NCBI GenBank assembly: GCA_009693045.1
Contig: SHXZ01000006.1
Location: 1 to 64,000 of the forward strand
Source: Dehalococcoidia bacterium
Lineage (GTDB): Bacteria > Chloroflexota > Dehalococcoidia > Lucifugimonadales > SHYT01
Direction of reading: 5' to 3'
Length of the DNA stretch: 64,000 nucleotides
Positions 45,698 to 54,758 of this stretch are shown here, in pieces (the stretch's first letter is position 1; each line of letters starts with the position of its first letter). The position numbers and the translations under genes were made by a program. Under the pieces are notes generated by a model. That model was not told the DNA's origin. It was given only the letters and a program-made list of their open reading frames with translations, and did no database searches.

Positions 45698-47317
45698 ATG
45701 GTCACGGCGAAATCGAATGAGGGCCTGAATCTCCAGCGATACGTGGAGATCGGCCTGCGGCGGTGGTGGCTGATTGCCGCTAGCCCGCTGGTGGCCGCTA
45801 TCCTGGTGTTCGTATGGAACCGAAGCCAGAGCCCTATCTATGAAGCCAGCGTCACGCTGTTGCTCCAGCAGAACGGGGGAGGCAGCAGTTCTGCAAACCC
45901 AACGCTGGGCGATTTTCAGGCCAGCGAGCGGCTTGCCAGCACCTATCGCGAGCTGATCACCACCAAACCGGTGCTTGAAGACCTGGCTGTTGAGTTGAAC
46001 CTGAGCGCCGCTCCGGTGCAACTGCGGGGCAAGGTCACCGCCACCGTCATACGCGATACGCGCTTACTCAGAGTCTCCGTCCGCGACGGGGACCCCAAGC
46101 TCGCCGCCGACATGGCAAGCACGCTGGCTGAGGTGTTCATTCGGCGGCAGCAGGAAGACCAGCTAACCGCTATCGCTCGGCTCCAGGCGGCTGCGGCGGC
46201 CCGTGGGATCGTCAACCAGGACTCACTGTTGGACGCCCAGCTCGCCACGATTGGCAGTGTGAGCGTCGTGGACCCTCCCTCCGTCCCCACCAGCCCGGTG
46301 CTGCCAAAGACCAAGACCAACGTCCTCATCGCCATCATCCTTGGACTCTTGTTCGGAGCGCTGCTTGCCTTTATCCTTGAGTATTTCAACGACAAGCTCA
46401 GAACGCCTGAGGAGTTTGACGAGCTGCTTGAGGCCTTTAAGGTGACGCACTTGGGTACGGTGCCGCGCTGGCGTTCCGCCGACATGGGCGCTCACCAGTT
46501 GTCGGTCGTTGGAGGCGCCGCATCGCAGGTGTCAAGGGGAGAGCCGTACCGACAACTCAGGACCAACATCCAGTTTGCTCTAGCGCCTCACCCGGGCGCA
46601 AAGATCATCTTGATAAGCAGTCCGCTTCCGGGAGAAGGCAAGAGCACAACGGCGGTAAACCTGGGGTTGGCGCTTGCCCAGTCCGGTGCCCGAGTGGTGC
46701 TTCTTGACGCAGACCTGCGGCGTCCGGACTTGCACCGCTGGTTTGATGGGGTGCGAGACTTCGGGCTTTCCAACGCCCTGGCGGACCCCTCGGTGACCGT
46801 GGACCAGATCATCCGGCAAAGCCCCTATGATAACGTCCAAATCATCGTCTCTGGCCCTCTGCCTCCCAACCCGGCTGAGATGCTGAGCCTGCCCAAGATC
46901 CGCGAAGTGCTAGCCACGCTGAAGCAGCGCTTTGACTTCGTCATCGTGGACTCGCCGCCAATCCTGCCTGTGGCCGACACGGTAGAGCTCATGAAATCCA
47001 CCGACGGGCTGCTTCTTGTTGTGCGAGCCGACGCCACCGGACGGCGCGCCCTGCGTGAGTGTTTGCGAATGACCCAGAAGACCGGGATACCCATACTGGG
47101 CGCCGTCATCAACGCGCACCGTCCCTCGCGCATTGGCTACGGCTATGGTTATAACTACTATCGGTACGGGTACGGCTACGGGTACGGCGCCGAGACAAAC
47201 AACCACAACGGTCTGCTTAGCGACCTGAAGAAGAACATTGGCCGGATCCTCACTGGGCGACCGCGCAGGCGGTCAGGGTCCAGCCGCCAAGGCAGCGGCG
47301 CAACCCCCCCAGCTTAG
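45698..47317 (+). CDS. polysaccharide biosynthesis tyrosine autokinase (Wzz-CpsD/Wzc-like)
   Basis: Inner-membrane regulator of polysaccharide chain length and export. The Wzz domain is flanked by helices near 22-40 and 208-227. The BY-kinase domain has Walker A SSPLPGEGKSTTAVNLG (about 305-320), Walker A' LLDADLRRPD (about 334) and Walker B FVIVDSPP (about 413). The C-terminal tyrosine cluster IGYGYGYNYYRYGYGYGYG (about 478-497) is the autophosphorylation tail. ATG 45698 follows GAGGTG. It heads the forward polysaccharide operon. Confidence 0.93.
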   Translation: MVTAKSNEGLNLQRYVEIGLRRWWLIAASPLVAAILVFVWNRSQSPIYEASVTLLLQQNGGGSSSANPTLGDFQASERLASTYRELITTKPVLEDLAVELNLSAAPVQLRGKVTATVIRDTRLLRVSVRDGDPKLAADMASTLAEVFIRRQQEDQLTAIARLQAAAAARGIVNQDSLLDAQLATIGSVSVVDPPSVPTSPVLPKTKTNVLIAIILGLLFGALLAFILEYFNDKLRTPEEFDELLEAFKVTHLGTVPRWRSADMGAHQLSVVGGAASQVSRGEPYRQLRTNIQFALAPHPGAKIILISSPLPGEGKSTTAVNLGLALAQSGARVVLLDADLRRPDLHRWFDGVRDFGLSNALADPSVTVDQIIRQSPYDNVQIIVSGPLPPNPAEMLSLPKIREVLATLKQRFDFVIVDSPPILPVADTVELMKSTDGLLLVVRADATGRRALRECLRMTQKTGIPILGAVINAHRPSRIGYGYGYNYYRYGYGYGYGAETNNHNGLLSDLKKNIGRILTGRPRRRSGSSRQGSGATPPA

Positions 47318-47338
47318 CGTCCCGACTCGGAGGTCTTT

Positions 47339-47800
47339 TTGGCACGCTCCGCCCAGCAGGTGCGCTTGCAAATGGGTTTACGCCGCGCGTTCCCCGTCGT
47401 CTTGGCTGTTCTTGTCACGGCGGGCTGGACCGGGTTCCTCACGTTCATCTCTACCCAGCCACGCCCGTCGGCGCCGACCGAGCCGCTGCCCTACGGTATT
47501 TCGTGGGCGTTTGTAGCCCACTTTGGCGGGTACGGGGTGCTCGCGTTTCTACTCACCCTCTCACTTCAAGTGATGAGCGGCAATAGCGCTACCCGGCTGT
47601 GGGTGTCGGTTGCCTGTGGGATAGCGGCGGCGGCCTACGGCGGCGTCATGGAGGTGGGCCAGTTGTGGGTTCCGGGCCGGTTCGCGTCAGTGCAGGACGG
47701 CCTCATCAACACACTCGGCGCTGCCGTTGGCGCGTTGCTGGCCTGGTGGCTGATCGTGGCAACCCGGCGCGTGCTCGCTCGGCGGATCCCCACAAACTGA
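47339..47800 (+). CDS. VanZ family membrane protein
   Basis: A 153-residue protein with four hydrophobic segments. HFGGYGVLAFLLTLSL and YGGVMEVGQLWVPGRFASVQDGLINTLGAAVGA carry the VanZ pattern (E.xQ...R..s..D...N..Ga..G). The TTG follows GGAGG at 6 bases. VanZ-like proteins are common in exopolysaccharide loci; their role is unclear. Confidence 0.85.
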   Translation: MARSAQQVRLQMGLRRAFPVVLAVLVTAGWTGFLTFISTQPRPSAPTEPLPYGISWAFVAHFGGYGVLAFLLTLSLQVMSGNSATRLWVSVACGIAAAAYGGVMEVGQLWVPGRFASVQDGLINTLGAAVGALLAWWLIVATRRVLARRIPTN

Positions 47801-47864
47801 CCTGTGAGGTTTCAGAGCCATCGTTACGCTGACCCGCCAACGCCGCTACTCGCGCGTCCGTTTC

Positions 47865-48818
47865 TTGGTGCGGATGGCTGGCACCTACGTCCTCCGTCGG
47901 GGAAGCAACCTGACGTTCTGGCACGAGCAGCCGGCAGTCAACCCGCGCGCCAGCCTCGACGCACTCGGCGAGTACTACATGACCTTCCGCGACAAGGCCG
48001 ATTACCCAGGCCCCTTTGACCAGGATGGCGTGCCGATGCTGGATTACGCGGGCGACGTGGGCATCCAGTACAACCCCATCGCAGTTGCCCAGTACGGGTT
48101 GGCGCACTGGAACCTCTTCCGCCAGAACGGCGCGGAAACGCACCGCGCCCGGTTCCTGGCGCAGGCGGACTGGCTGGTGCGCAATCTTGAGCCCAACAAG
48201 CATGGCTTGCCCGTCTGGACCCACCACTTTGACTGGGAGTACCGGTTCACGCTCAGAGCGCCCTGGGACTCCGGTCTGGCGCAGGGATGCGCGCTCTCCT
48301 GCCTGGCCCGCGCGGCGCAGTTGACCGGCGACCAGCGCTACGTGACGGCGCTGCGCGAAGGCTTCCGCGCCTTCCTAGTGGACATGCGCCAGGGCGGCCT
48401 CTGCGACTACGAGGCCAACGGCGACGTGTGGATAGAAGAGACCATCGTTGAGCCGCCGTCCCACATCCTCAACGGCTTCCTGTGGGCCCTGTGGGGCCTG
48501 TGGGACTACTGGTTGCTTACAGCCGACCCCAAGGGAAGAGAGCTGTTTGACCGGTGCGTGGTCACGCTCAAGCGGAACCTCGGTCGCTTTGACACGGGGT
48601 CCTGGTCGCTCTACGAACTCTCACCTTACCGACTGAAGATGGTCACCAGCCCCTTCTACCACAAGCTCCACATCGTACAGCTCCGCGCCACCCATCTCAT
48701 CACGAAGGAGCCGGTCTTTCAGGAGTTCGCTGACCGATGGGAGCAGTACCGCGCCAGCCGGTGGAACCGGCAGAAAAACCTGATAGCCAAGGGACTGTTC
48801 AAGGTGTTTCACTACTAA
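47865..48818 (+). CDS. D-glucuronyl C5-epimerase-family protein
   Basis: A 317-residue protein matching the C-terminal catalytic domain of glucuronyl C5-epimerases, which turn glucuronic acid into iduronic acid in finished polymer. It shows IQYNPIAVAQYGLAHWNLF (about 67-85), GSWSLYEL (245-252) and FYHKLHIVQL (264-273); animal heparan-sulfate epimerases have the equivalent GWSVYDL and YHTTHINQL. No signal peptide is seen, so it may act in the cytoplasm before export. The start is GTG 47865 or TTG 47862; no clear ribosome-binding site. Confidence 0.8.
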   Translation: MVRMAGTYVLRRGSNLTFWHEQPAVNPRASLDALGEYYMTFRDKADYPGPFDQDGVPMLDYAGDVGIQYNPIAVAQYGLAHWNLFRQNGAETHRARFLAQADWLVRNLEPNKHGLPVWTHHFDWEYRFTLRAPWDSGLAQGCALSCLARAAQLTGDQRYVTALREGFRAFLVDMRQGGLCDYEANGDVWIEETIVEPPSHILNGFLWALWGLWDYWLLTADPKGRELFDRCVVTLKRNLGRFDTGSWSLYELSPYRLKMVTSPFYHKLHIVQLRATHLITKEPVFQEFADRWEQYRASRWNRQKNLIAKGLFKVFHY

Positions 48819-48893
48819 CGTGCACCAATCGCATGCAAAGGTCACGCGCTAAGCGTAGGCCTCAAGCAAGCGCGGCTTTGAGAGGAGAACTCG

Positions 48894-49568
48894 GTGAGCC
48901 GGTTCGGCGATGAACCCGCGATTGTGCTCGGCGCGGGCGGCCACGGCGCCGTCGTCGCCGACATCGTCCGCTCGTCCGGCCGCCGCGTTGCCGGTTTCCT
49001 GGACGACAACCCCGCGCTCCTCGGGACGGAGGTTATCGGCATTCCAATCATTGGCGCCGCGGCGGACGCGCCCCGCTTGGCCAAAGAGCACGGCGCAGGG
49101 CTGCTGGTCGGCATCGGCGACAACCTGATTCGCGGGTGGCTGCTCAAGAAGCTCGTAGGCTGGGGCGTGCCCATTACGCGCGCCGTGCACCCGTCCGCGG
49201 TCATCTCCGACAACGTTGTGGTGGAGCCAGGCGTCGTCATCATGCCCGCGGGCGTGGTCAACACCCGCTCCCGCATCCGGTTCGGCGCCGTCATCAACAC
49301 CAATGCCACCGTTGACCACGACTGTGACATCGGCGAGATGACGAACTGCATGCCCGGAACAGTCTTGACCGGCGGCATCATTGTGGGGCGGTACGTCAAC
49401 CTAGGGTCGCGCTGCGTGGTCATCCCGCTCAAGCACATCGGGGAGAATGCGTACGTGGGCGCGGGCGCCGTGATCATCCAAGACGTGCCTCCGAATAGCG
49501 TAGTGGTGGGCGTGCCGGGGCGCGTGATAAAATACCGCGAGCCCCTCCCAGAAGAACTCCGTTCATGA
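48894..49568 (+). CDS. NeuD/PglD-like sugar O/N-acyltransferase
   Basis: A 224-residue left-handed beta-helix acyltransferase. The N-terminal nucleotide-sugar-binding part reads AIVLGAGGHGAVVADIVRSSGRRVAGFLDD, followed by hexapeptide repeats (VVEPGVVIMPAGVVNTRSRIRFGAVINTNATVDHDCDIGE) with the catalytic His in VDHDC. The GTG follows GAGAGGAG. With the adjacent aminotransferases it may acetylate a UDP-amino sugar. Confidence 0.88.
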   Translation: MSRFGDEPAIVLGAGGHGAVVADIVRSSGRRVAGFLDDNPALLGTEVIGIPIIGAAADAPRLAKEHGAGLLVGIGDNLIRGWLLKKLVGWGVPITRAVHPSAVISDNVVVEPGVVIMPAGVVNTRSRIRFGAVINTNATVDHDCDIGEMTNCMPGTVLTGGIIVGRYVNLGSRCVVIPLKHIGENAYVGAGAVIIQDVPPNSVVVGVPGRVIKYREPLPEELRS

Positions 49569-49575
49569 GGTTTTC

Positions 49576-50469
49576 ATGCGCATCCTCGTAACCGGCGGTC
49601 ATGGTTTCATCGGCCGTCACCTGGTGCCAACGCTCCTCCGGCGAGGTCATTCGGTGACTGTTGTTGACCTCCTCCCCAAGCCCGCATCGCTGCAATCGTG
49701 CCAGTACGCCTTCCACCAGGGCGACCTCTTGGACGACGCATGGCTGCAGCAGGTCTGGCCCAAGGAAGCGGACGCCGTCATCCACCTGGTGGCGTTGCCC
49801 AACATGGGGGCCGCGCAGGCAGACCCCAACAGGAGCTTCACGATCAGCATCCTCAGCCTGGAGCGCGTGCTGGAACGGTGCCGCACGGCGAAGCCTCAGC
49901 GGGTGCTGCTTCCCTCCGCCGCCGCCGTGTACGGGAGCAATCCGCCCGTGCCCGCCGCCGAAAACGCTTCCATCAGCCCCACTAACATCTACAGCTACCA
50001 CAAGCGCATGGCCGAGTTGCTCCTGCAGTCGTACGCGGAGTCGTTCGGATTCGGCTACACGGTCCTAAGGCTGTACAACGTGTACGGGCAGGGCCAGCAG
50101 GGCGTCATCGGCCTGGCGGTCAAGGCCGCGAAGTCCGGCCAGACCTTCAACCTCTCCGGCGGCGAACAGCTTCGTGACTTCGTCTACGTCGGCGACGTCG
50201 CGGACGCCTTCGCCCTCGCGGTGGAGTCGCCGGAAGCCTCCAACAAGGTCTTCAACATCGGCTCCGGGATGTCGCTGACCGTCCGCCAGATCGTCGGCCT
50301 GGTGAAAGACATCTACCCGGAGTTGGTCATCCAAGAGACGCCGACGACTGGGGCGCAGTTTCATTCGGTGGCCGACAACCGCCTGGCGCAGCGATTGCTG
50401 GGCTGGCGTCCTCACGCCTCGGCTGACTTTCTAAAAGAACGCATCGTGCAGGAGATGAGCAATGCCTGA
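49576..50469 (+). CDS. NAD-dependent sugar epimerase/dehydratase (SDR)
   Basis: A 297-residue extended SDR acting on a nucleotide sugar. GGHGFIG (7-13) binds NAD, and the active YxxxK is Tyr139-Lys143 (IYSYHKRM). The C-terminus reads FNIGSGMSLTVRQIVGLV. It starts 7 bases after the acyltransferase gene and overlaps the next aminotransferase start. Confidence 0.9.
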   Translation: MRILVTGGHGFIGRHLVPTLLRRGHSVTVVDLLPKPASLQSCQYAFHQGDLLDDAWLQQVWPKEADAVIHLVALPNMGAAQADPNRSFTISILSLERVLERCRTAKPQRVLLPSAAAVYGSNPPVPAAENASISPTNIYSYHKRMAELLLQSYAESFGFGYTVLRLYNVYGQGQQGVIGLAVKAAKSGQTFNLSGGEQLRDFVYVGDVADAFALAVESPEASNKVFNIGSGMSLTVRQIVGLVKDIYPELVIQETPTTGAQFHSVADNRLAQRLLGWRPHASADFLKERIVQEMSNA

Positions 50470-51649
50470 GAGACCCGCGGCCCTGGGGGGCGCGCCCGCC
50501 TTTGACAGCACCGTGCCACTCAACCAGCCGACGCTGCCCCCCATGTCGGAGCTGACGCCCGACCTTGAGAAGATCCTGACCAGCAAGATGCTCACCCACG
50601 CGGGCTACGGACGCCGCCTTGAGGAGATGGCCTCCAAGTTCATGGGCGTCAAGGAGACGGTGGCGCTCTCCTCCTGCACCAGCGGCCTCATGCTCATCTG
50701 GAAGGCGCTCGGCATTGACGAGGGCGAGGTCATCGTGCCCAGCTTCACGTTCCCCGCCACGGGCCTCGGCCCCGTGTGGAACAACCTGAAGCTCAAGTAC
50801 GTGGACATCAACCCCCGCACGCTCGTCCTTGACCCGGACGCAGTGGAGAAGGCCATTGGGCCGAAGACGGTCGCCATCATGCCCGTGCACGTCTACGGCA
50901 ACCCCGCGTACCCGGACCGCATGGAGGAGATCGCCCGCAAGCACCGCGTCAAGCTCGTTTTTGACAGCGCGCACGGCCTGGGCGCCACCTACAAGGGCAG
51001 GCCCATCGGCGGCTTCGGCGACGCGGAGATCTTTTCGCTCAGCCCCACCAAGCTCGTCGTCGGCGGCGAAGGCGGCCTCATCGCCACCAATGACTCGGAG
51101 CTGGCGCGGCGTCTGCGCGCGGGCCGCGACTACGGCAACCCGGGGAACTACGACTTCCTGTTCATCGGCTTGAACGCCCGGATGCCCGAGTTCAACGCTC
51201 TTCTCACCATGCGGTCGCTGGAGATGGCGCCGAAAAACGTGGAGCACCGCCAGCGTCTCGCCAGCATCTACCACGCCCGCCTCGGCGAGCTTCCCGGCCT
51301 GACGTTCCAGGAGATCGTGCCGGGTGGCGTCTCGTCCTGGATCGTCTTCGGCGTCATCGTTGACCCCAAGGCCTTCGGCGTTGACCGAGACATCCTGGCC
51401 AAAGCGCTTGACGCGGAGCACATCACCACCCGCAAGTACTACCACCCGCTCATGCACAAGCAGAAGGCTTTTGCGCCGCACCGCGCCGACTACAACGGCA
51501 GCCTCGCAAGCAGTGAATTCGTGTCCGATAACGTTCTCTGCCTGCCCATGTACTCGCACATGACAGTGGACGCCGTGGAGAAAGTCTGTCAGGCCGTGGA
51601 GCGCATCCATGTCCACAGCCAAGAGCTCCGTCGCGCGCTCGGCGCGTAG
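50462..51649 (+). CDS. DegT/DnrJ/EryC1/StrS aminotransferase
   Basis: A 395-residue PLP enzyme that puts an amino group on a keto sugar. The PLP Lys is Lys197 in FSLSPTKLVVGGEGG; Asp168 in VFDSAHGLGA holds the pyridine nitrogen. It overlaps the preceding SDR by 8 bases and the next gene by 41 bases, so translation is coupled. Confidence 0.92.
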   Translation: MPERPAALGGAPAFDSTVPLNQPTLPPMSELTPDLEKILTSKMLTHAGYGRRLEEMASKFMGVKETVALSSCTSGLMLIWKALGIDEGEVIVPSFTFPATGLGPVWNNLKLKYVDINPRTLVLDPDAVEKAIGPKTVAIMPVHVYGNPAYPDRMEEIARKHRVKLVFDSAHGLGATYKGRPIGGFGDAEIFSLSPTKLVVGGEGGLIATNDSELARRLRAGRDYGNPGNYDFLFIGLNARMPEFNALLTMRSLEMAPKNVEHRQRLASIYHARLGELPGLTFQEIVPGGVSSWIVFGVIVDPKAFGVDRDILAKALDAEHITTRKYYHPLMHKQKAFAPHRADYNGSLASSEFVSDNVLCLPMYSHMTVDAVEKVCQAVERIHVHSQELRRALGA

Positions 51650-52295
51650 CGCGCCGGCAAAAATCGCCGCGCTGCGCGGCTGGTACCCGCCGGTCAAGCG
51701 CCTATGGGACGTTGCCCTGGCGTCAGTCGGCCTGCTGATGGCGTCGCCCTTGTGGGCCGCCATCACGCTCGCCATCGTGCTGGAGAGCGGGACGCCCGTG
51801 TTCTACTCCCGCGAGGTGGCGGGATGGCGCGGCAAGCCCTTCCGCGTCCTCAAGTTCCGCACCATGAAGAAGGACAACACCGTGGTAGCCGACTTTGACC
51901 CGAAACATGACCCCCGCGTCACGCGCGTGGGGCGGCTGCTGCGACCCACCGCGCTGGACGAGCTGCCCTCGCTGCTGCACATCCTCCGCGGCGAGATGAG
52001 CTTCGTCGGCCCAAGAGTGCTGCTGCAAAAGGTTGAGGACCCCGCCGACCCGGACTTTGGACGCGAGAGCCGGACACTGCCTCGCGGAGCATTCCGTCTC
52101 CTGGCGCGGCCGGGGCTCACCGGCCTGGCCGCGCTCTACGCTCCCAAGAACCTGCCCTACCGGCACAAGTTCCGCTACGACGCGCTGTACATTCGCAAGA
52201 TAAGCCTGTGGCTGGACATCAAGCTGGTGGCATGGTCATTTCTGCGGACGTTCACGCGGCGGTGGGAGCAGGTGCAGACCCGCCGCAGACAGTAG
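51609..52295 (+). CDS. polyprenyl-phosphate sugar-1-phosphate transferase (priming enzyme)
   Basis: A 228-residue bacterial sugar transferase that loads the first sugar phosphate onto undecaprenyl phosphate. One membrane segment lies near 33-58; the catalytic part reads FRVLKFRTMK ... RVTRVGRLLRPTALDELPSLLHILRGEMSFVGPR, then ARPGLTGLA. It is the short monotopic form (PglC/WcaJ C-terminal type). The start lies inside the aminotransferase gene; a start further in is possible. Confidence 0.9.
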   Translation: MSTAKSSVARSARSAPAKIAALRGWYPPVKRLWDVALASVGLLMASPLWAAITLAIVLESGTPVFYSREVAGWRGKPFRVLKFRTMKKDNTVVADFDPKHDPRVTRVGRLLRPTALDELPSLLHILRGEMSFVGPRVLLQKVEDPADPDFGRESRTLPRGAFRLLARPGLTGLAALYAPKNLPYRHKFRYDALYIRKISLWLDIKLVAWSFLRTFTRRWEQVQTRRRQ

Positions 52296-52328
52296 CTCAA
52301 ACCTGGCCAATTTGAAAGGAAGACCGTC

Positions 52329-53468
52329 ATGACGCAGAACCTGGGTAAGATGAACATCCCCGCCGCGCGCATCTACTTCTCCGAAGAAGACCGCAAAGAA
52401 GTCCTGGCCCGCATTGACGAGTCGCTGCGCACGGGCCAGCTCACGCTCGGCAAGTTCGGGCGGCAGTTTGAGCAGGAGTTCGCCAAGTACGTCGGCGTCA
52501 AGCACGCCATCGCCGTCAACAGCGGCACCAGCGCGCTGGAGGTCCCGCTGCGCGCCTGGGGCGTTGAGGGCCACTCGGTCGTCGTGCCGACCAACACCTT
52601 CATGGCCACCGCGCTGGCCGTCTGGCACGCGGGCGCCGACGTCATCTTCGCGGACTGTGACGAGTCGCTGTGCATGGACCCCGCCAGCCTGGAGTCGGCC
52701 ATCCGCGACGACACGAAGGCGGTCGTCTTCGTCCACATCGGCGGCGTCGTGCCTCCCCAGATAGAGCGAATCGCCGAGATCTGCCGCCGCCGCAACGTCC
52801 TGCTCCTTGAGGACTCGGCACACGCCCACGGGAGCACGTTCAACGGCAGAGCCGCCGGGACGTTCGGCCAGGCCGCGGCCTTCTCGTTTTACCCCACCAA
52901 GCTCATGACCTCCGGCGAGGGCGGCATGATCGTGACCAACGACGCCAAACTGGACGAGCAGGCCCGCGTCTTCCGCGACCAGGGCAAGGCCGGGTTCCTG
53001 GGCAACGTCCACACGGAGATGGGTTACAACTGGCGCATGAGCGAGCCCCACGCCGCCATCGGCATCACGCACCTGGCGCGCCTCAACAGCTTCATCGCCG
53101 AACGGCGGCTCATCGCGCGCCTGTACGACGAGGCCCTCGCCGACGTGCCGCACATTGAGCGCCTCGTGGTGCCGGAAGGCTCCGCGTCCAACTACTACAA
53201 GTACGTCGCGTTCCTGGAGCCCGGCATTGACCGCGCGCAGCTCAAGAAGCGCCTGCGCGAGGAGCACTCCGTGAGCATGAGCGGCGAGGTGTACGAGATG
53301 CCCCTCCATCTCCAGCCGGTGGTGGAGAAGATGAATGGCCCAGGCACGGGCAGGTACCCCGTCGCGGAAGACCTTTGCCGGCGGCAGGTTTGCCTGCCCG
53401 TCTACCCGAACATGACCGAGGCCGAGGCTGGCTATGTCGTGGATTCGCTGAGGAAAGTGCTCGCATGA
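52329..53468 (+). CDS. DegT/DnrJ/EryC1/StrS aminotransferase, second copy
   Basis: A 379-residue PLP enzyme. Lys191 is in FSFYPTKLMTSGEGGM, Asp162 in LLLEDSAHAHGS, and AIAVNSGTSALEVPLRAWGV is the N-terminal cofactor loop. It differs clearly from the first copy, so the two probably act on different sugars or positions. The ATG follows GAAAGGAAG; its stop overlaps the next start (ATGA). Confidence 0.92.
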   Translation: MTQNLGKMNIPAARIYFSEEDRKEVLARIDESLRTGQLTLGKFGRQFEQEFAKYVGVKHAIAVNSGTSALEVPLRAWGVEGHSVVVPTNTFMATALAVWHAGADVIFADCDESLCMDPASLESAIRDDTKAVVFVHIGGVVPPQIERIAEICRRRNVLLLEDSAHAHGSTFNGRAAGTFGQAAAFSFYPTKLMTSGEGGMIVTNDAKLDEQARVFRDQGKAGFLGNVHTEMGYNWRMSEPHAAIGITHLARLNSFIAERRLIARLYDEALADVPHIERLVVPEGSASNYYKYVAFLEPGIDRAQLKKRLREEHSVSMSGEVYEMPLHLQPVVEKMNGPGTGRYPVAEDLCRRQVCLPVYPNMTEAEAGYVVDSLRKVLA

Positions 53469-54370
53469 AAGTTGCCGTTGTTGGTGGCTCCGGATTCATC
53501 GGCTCCCACGTCGTCGACAAGCTCCTGAAGCACGGCCATGACGTGACCGTGCTGGACATCACGCAGCCGCACCGGCCCGACGTGCGGCACTTCGGTGTTG
53601 ACATCACCGACGTCTCCAAGATCAGCGTCGCCCTCACCGGCGGCTACGACGCCGTCTACATGCTGGCCGCCATGGCCAACGTCAACGACGTGTTCCGCAA
53701 CCCGGTGGAGTCCGTGCAGCTCAACGTCCAGGCAGTCGTCAACGTCCTGGAGGCGTGCCGCCGCAACGCCGTCAAGCGGTTTATCCTCGCGAGCACCGTC
53801 TGGGTGTACGAGGCGTGCGCGGCGGAATACCCGGACGAGGACTCGCCGCTCACGCTCGGCGCAATCCAGTCCCTGTACACCGCGTCCAAGGTCTCAGCCG
53901 AGATGGCGTGCCACGCCTACCAGAAGCTCTACGGCCTCAACTTCACCATCCTGCGCTACGGCATCCCCTACGGCCCAAGGGCGCGGTCGGGAACGGTCAT
54001 CGCGCTGTTCGTCAACAAGGCCCTCAACGGCGAGCCGCTCACCATCCAGGGCACGGGCGCCCAGCAGCGCGCGTTCATCTACGTTGAGGACCTAGCGGAG
54101 GGCAACGTGGCTGCACTCAGCCCCAAGGCTGCCAACCGCTTGTACAACCTGGAGGGGCTGGAGCCGGTGACCGTCCTGGACGTCGCCAACGCCGTGAAGC
54201 GTACCGTGAGCAACGTGGAAATCACCTTCACGGAGGCGCGTCCAGGCGACTACGTGTGGAAGCCCATCTCCAACGCCCGCGCAAATCGTGAGCTTGGGTG
54301 GGAGCCTCATGTTCATCTGCCGGAAGGCATCGCTCAGTACATCGCCTGGGTGAAAGAGCAGCGTCGCTAG
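53465..54370 (+). CDS. NAD-dependent sugar epimerase/dehydratase (SDR), second copy
   Basis: A 301-residue extended SDR: GGSGFIG (7-13), active YTASK (Tyr138, Lys142) and a C-terminus with GDYVWKPISNARANRELGWEP. The ATG overlaps the aminotransferase stop. It is the last gene of the forward operon; a repeat element and other palindromes follow. Confidence 0.9.
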   Translation: MKVAVVGGSGFIGSHVVDKLLKHGHDVTVLDITQPHRPDVRHFGVDITDVSKISVALTGGYDAVYMLAAMANVNDVFRNPVESVQLNVQAVVNVLEACRRNAVKRFILASTVWVYEACAAEYPDEDSPLTLGAIQSLYTASKVSAEMACHAYQKLYGLNFTILRYGIPYGPRARSGTVIALFVNKALNGEPLTIQGTGAQQRAFIYVEDLAEGNVAALSPKAANRLYNLEGLEPVTVLDVANAVKRTVSNVEITFTEARPGDYVWKPISNARANRELGWEPHVHLPEGIAQYIAWVKEQRR

Positions 54371-54441
54371 CAGGCGCTTCGGTCTACTGCCACTGTGGAG
54401 AAGAGCGGGCGGGAGGCCCTTGCCAGCCTCCGGTCTGCTTC

Positions 54442-54620
54442 ATACCATTTCTGTAAAAGGATGGCGCTATCTTGTCAACTGGCTTGGTCGACAGGCTTCC
54501 CCTTCCCTTTAGGGAAGGGGCGAGGGGTTAGGTCAACATCGGCGTGGAAGAGCGCCGCCCCTTACCGCCCCCTGGTAGCGAGTTCTCACGATGAACGGAA
54601 CTTCCTAACAGAGTGGGTAT
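54442..54620. repeat. TIR element copy D (MITE-like, divergent)
   Basis: The left end reads ATACCATTTCTGTAAAAGG then ATGGCG; the right end's complement reads ATACCCACTCTGTTAGGAAG. The core differs from other copies and carries CCCCTTCCCT-TT-AGGGAAGGGG (54499-54520). A separate palindrome CTTCCCCCTTGAGGGGGAAG lies at 54701-54720. No gene is seen in 54371-54758, which separates two convergent operons. Confidence 0.6.
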
Positions 54621-54758
54621 TAGCTACCGTAACGAAACCCGCAGCAGTGGATCCATGGCGTTTCACCTGCCTGCACGTTCATTAATCCGCAAGCAAGTCC
54701 CTTCCCCCTTGAGGGGGAAGGTTAGGATGGGGGGTGAGACGCGTCCTCCCCAGCCACA

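Noticed and set aside
47128-47190. Tandem GGNTACGG-like repeats as a possible DNA repeat array
   Set aside because: They encode the Tyr/Gly cluster at the end of the tyrosine autokinase, a known protein feature.
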